Shown here piece by piece: positions 63,210 through 64,000 of a DNA stretch of 64,000 bases. A program made the position numbers and the translations under genes. The notes below the pieces were generated by a model. It was given only the letters and a program-made list of their open reading frames with translations. It had not been told where the DNA came from and searched no databases. Numbering within the stretch: position 1 is the stretch's first letter; each line of letters begins with the position of its first letter. The stretch comes from Paracoxiella cheracis (GTDB taxonomy: Bacteria; Pseudomonadota; Gammaproteobacteria; Coxiellales; Coxiellaceae): NCBI RefSeq assembly GCF_049348705.1, contig NZ_CP186485.1:1798001-1862000 (forward strand), written 5' to 3'.

Positions 63210-63527
63210 CGGGCGCTCCTTTAAATTAGATGAAAATAATAGCAGAGGAGTGATTCGAGTTACAAATAAATTGCTTATGGGTCAAGATTAGAGTGTCGCG
63301 GACCTCTTCTTTTTGTCGCAATTGAAAGCTATTTAATTACCACAAATTGGTTTTGAATGTAGTGTTGGTTTGCTTGGTGATTGCCTGAATATGGTCCTCA
63401 TTTATGCTTCTAGAACACCATGAACATGTGTTATATTCTCATTAAAGCACGAAAAACGTGCTTTTTAAAGAACGTTACCCTGGTCGGCTTGATATGGCAG
63501 CAAAAACAGATAGATATATCGATAGCT
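63210..63527. other. Intergenic region upstream of sohB
   Basis: About 320 bp without a gene. It should hold the sohB promoter. It contains gtcgcaattgaaag at 63315 from the dispersed repeat family and an inverted repeat gcacgaaaaacgtgc at about 63447. It ends at an IS1-family terminus. Confidence 0.5.
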
Positions 63528-63599
63528 GGTAGTGCCTCATTTTTGTTGATGTGATATATTTTGCTATTTCAGAAAATCATTAGGATAAGGATTGCATGA

Positions 63600-63836
63600 A
63601 TGGCAAGAATCAATGTTGCTTGCCCCTGCTGCTGTTTACATGAGGTTGTAAAATTTGGCGTCAGCAGTACAGGAAAGCAAAGGTTTCAATGTAAAAATAA
63701 TGCTTGTGAGAAAAATACATTTCTTCTAGATTACACACATAATGCTCGTGCCCCTGGTGTTAAAGATAAAATAGTTGATATGGCAATGAATGGTAGTGGC
63801 GTCAGAGATACTGCACGCGTTTTACGTATTAGCATT
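63600..63836 (+). pseudogene. IS1-family InsA, interrupted by SE-B5
   Basis: Starts MARINVACPCCCLHEVVKFG with a zinc-finger pair (CPCC...CKNNAC). A helix-turn-helix follows (MAMNGSGVRDTARVLRISI), typical of InsA, the DNA-binding repressor part of IS1 transposase. SE-B5 enters after cgtattagcatt; in the copy at 609 the sequence continues NTVIGELKKG. Confidence 0.85.
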
Positions 63837-64000
63837 CGATGCGAGCCATGGAGAGGCGAAGCCGATGGCGAGTATTCCGCGGCAGCCGCCGATTTTTGAC
63901 AGAGCGGAGTGCCGAAGGAACGGAGTTCCGTAGGCAGCGTAGCGAGTGGCAAAAATCTGTAGGCGGCGTCGAGTCATCTGGAGACAGTGCGCAGTCGGCC
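63837..64000 (+). mobile_element. Structured element SE-B, copy B5 (cut by window end)
   Basis: Forward SE-B from cgatgcgagccatgg, first 164 bp only. It shows the GCCGCC/GGCGGC hairpin in full. It is sense to InsA. Confidence 0.92.

Larger units (their letters stand above)
63528..64000 (+). mobile_element. IS1-family element, 5' part, running off the window
   Basis: Terminus ggtagtgcctcatttttg, then InsA from ATG 63600, interrupted by SE-B5 at 63837. Together with the copy at 100-787 it gives an expected full length near 851 bp. Confidence 0.85.

Noticed and set aside
1..64000. CRISPR array
   Set aside because: Repeats are long, dispersed insertion elements; no series of short repeats with unique spacers was seen.

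Overview
The window looks like a piece of a gammaproteobacterial chromosome, most likely an intracellular member of the Legionellales (Coxiella/Legionella relatives). The evidence is the lepA-lepB-rnc-era-recO block, rplM-rpsI-sspA-sspB, ileS-lspA, an HU protein with a lysine/arginine-rich histone-like tail, a low-GC coding background, Rpn-type nucleases, and one gene (37425-38597) that resembles a type IV secreted effector. The lineage is inferred from gene content and was not proven by any search.

Layout. 1-2026: a GGDEF/EAL gene destroyed by an IS1-family remnant and a structured element. 2022-6896: recO, era, rnc, lepB, lepA, transcribed leftwards. 6960-16841: accA-tilS-copA, an Rpn nuclease and a cupredoxin, bounded by IS903-like elements that cut a ZIP transporter and a Fic/winged-helix gene. 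16870-19670: sspB, sspA, rpsI, rplM, then the HU/histone gene. 19768-25187: a nest of insertion sequences between gene fragments. 25202-31457: a PLD-type cardiolipin synthase, a DUF3579 gene, pssA, nadC, tRNA-Ala, tRNA-Glu, sixA, a broken ygfX/cptA and nadB. 31534-41224: a broken glycosyltransferase, a FixJ-type regulator, a holin-like fragment, the candidate effector, and nested IS903-like copies. 41249-49992: pspC, a Na+-dependent transporter, an M20 peptidase, cut MFS and Na/Ca exchanger genes, clpB and a frameshifted methyltransferase. 50096-64000: cut SGNH, acs and ThDP-enzyme genes, a DUF2807 lipoprotein, ileS-lspA, cysZ, a doubly interrupted M32 carboxypeptidase, sohB, and a second IS1 copy.

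Mobile DNA dominates: seven whole or partial copies of a 1,118-bp IS903-like element (IS5 family), seven of a 922-bp IS6-family element, three of a 1,723-bp DDE element (IS4/IS701-like) and two IS1-family remnants. Several IS6 and IS903 copies lack target duplications and have different truncated genes on each side, so they mark rearrangement joints.

The most unusual feature is a non-coding, GC-rich, multi-hairpin mobile element in two forms, here called SE-A (249 bp, 9 copies) and SE-B (281 bp, 5 copies). Copies sit in both orientations inside genes and inside the insertion sequences. Removing a copy restores the target with no target-site duplication. Two helices differ between SE-A and SE-B by compensatory base changes, so a folded nucleic acid is under selection. 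No mobilising protein for it is visible in the window.
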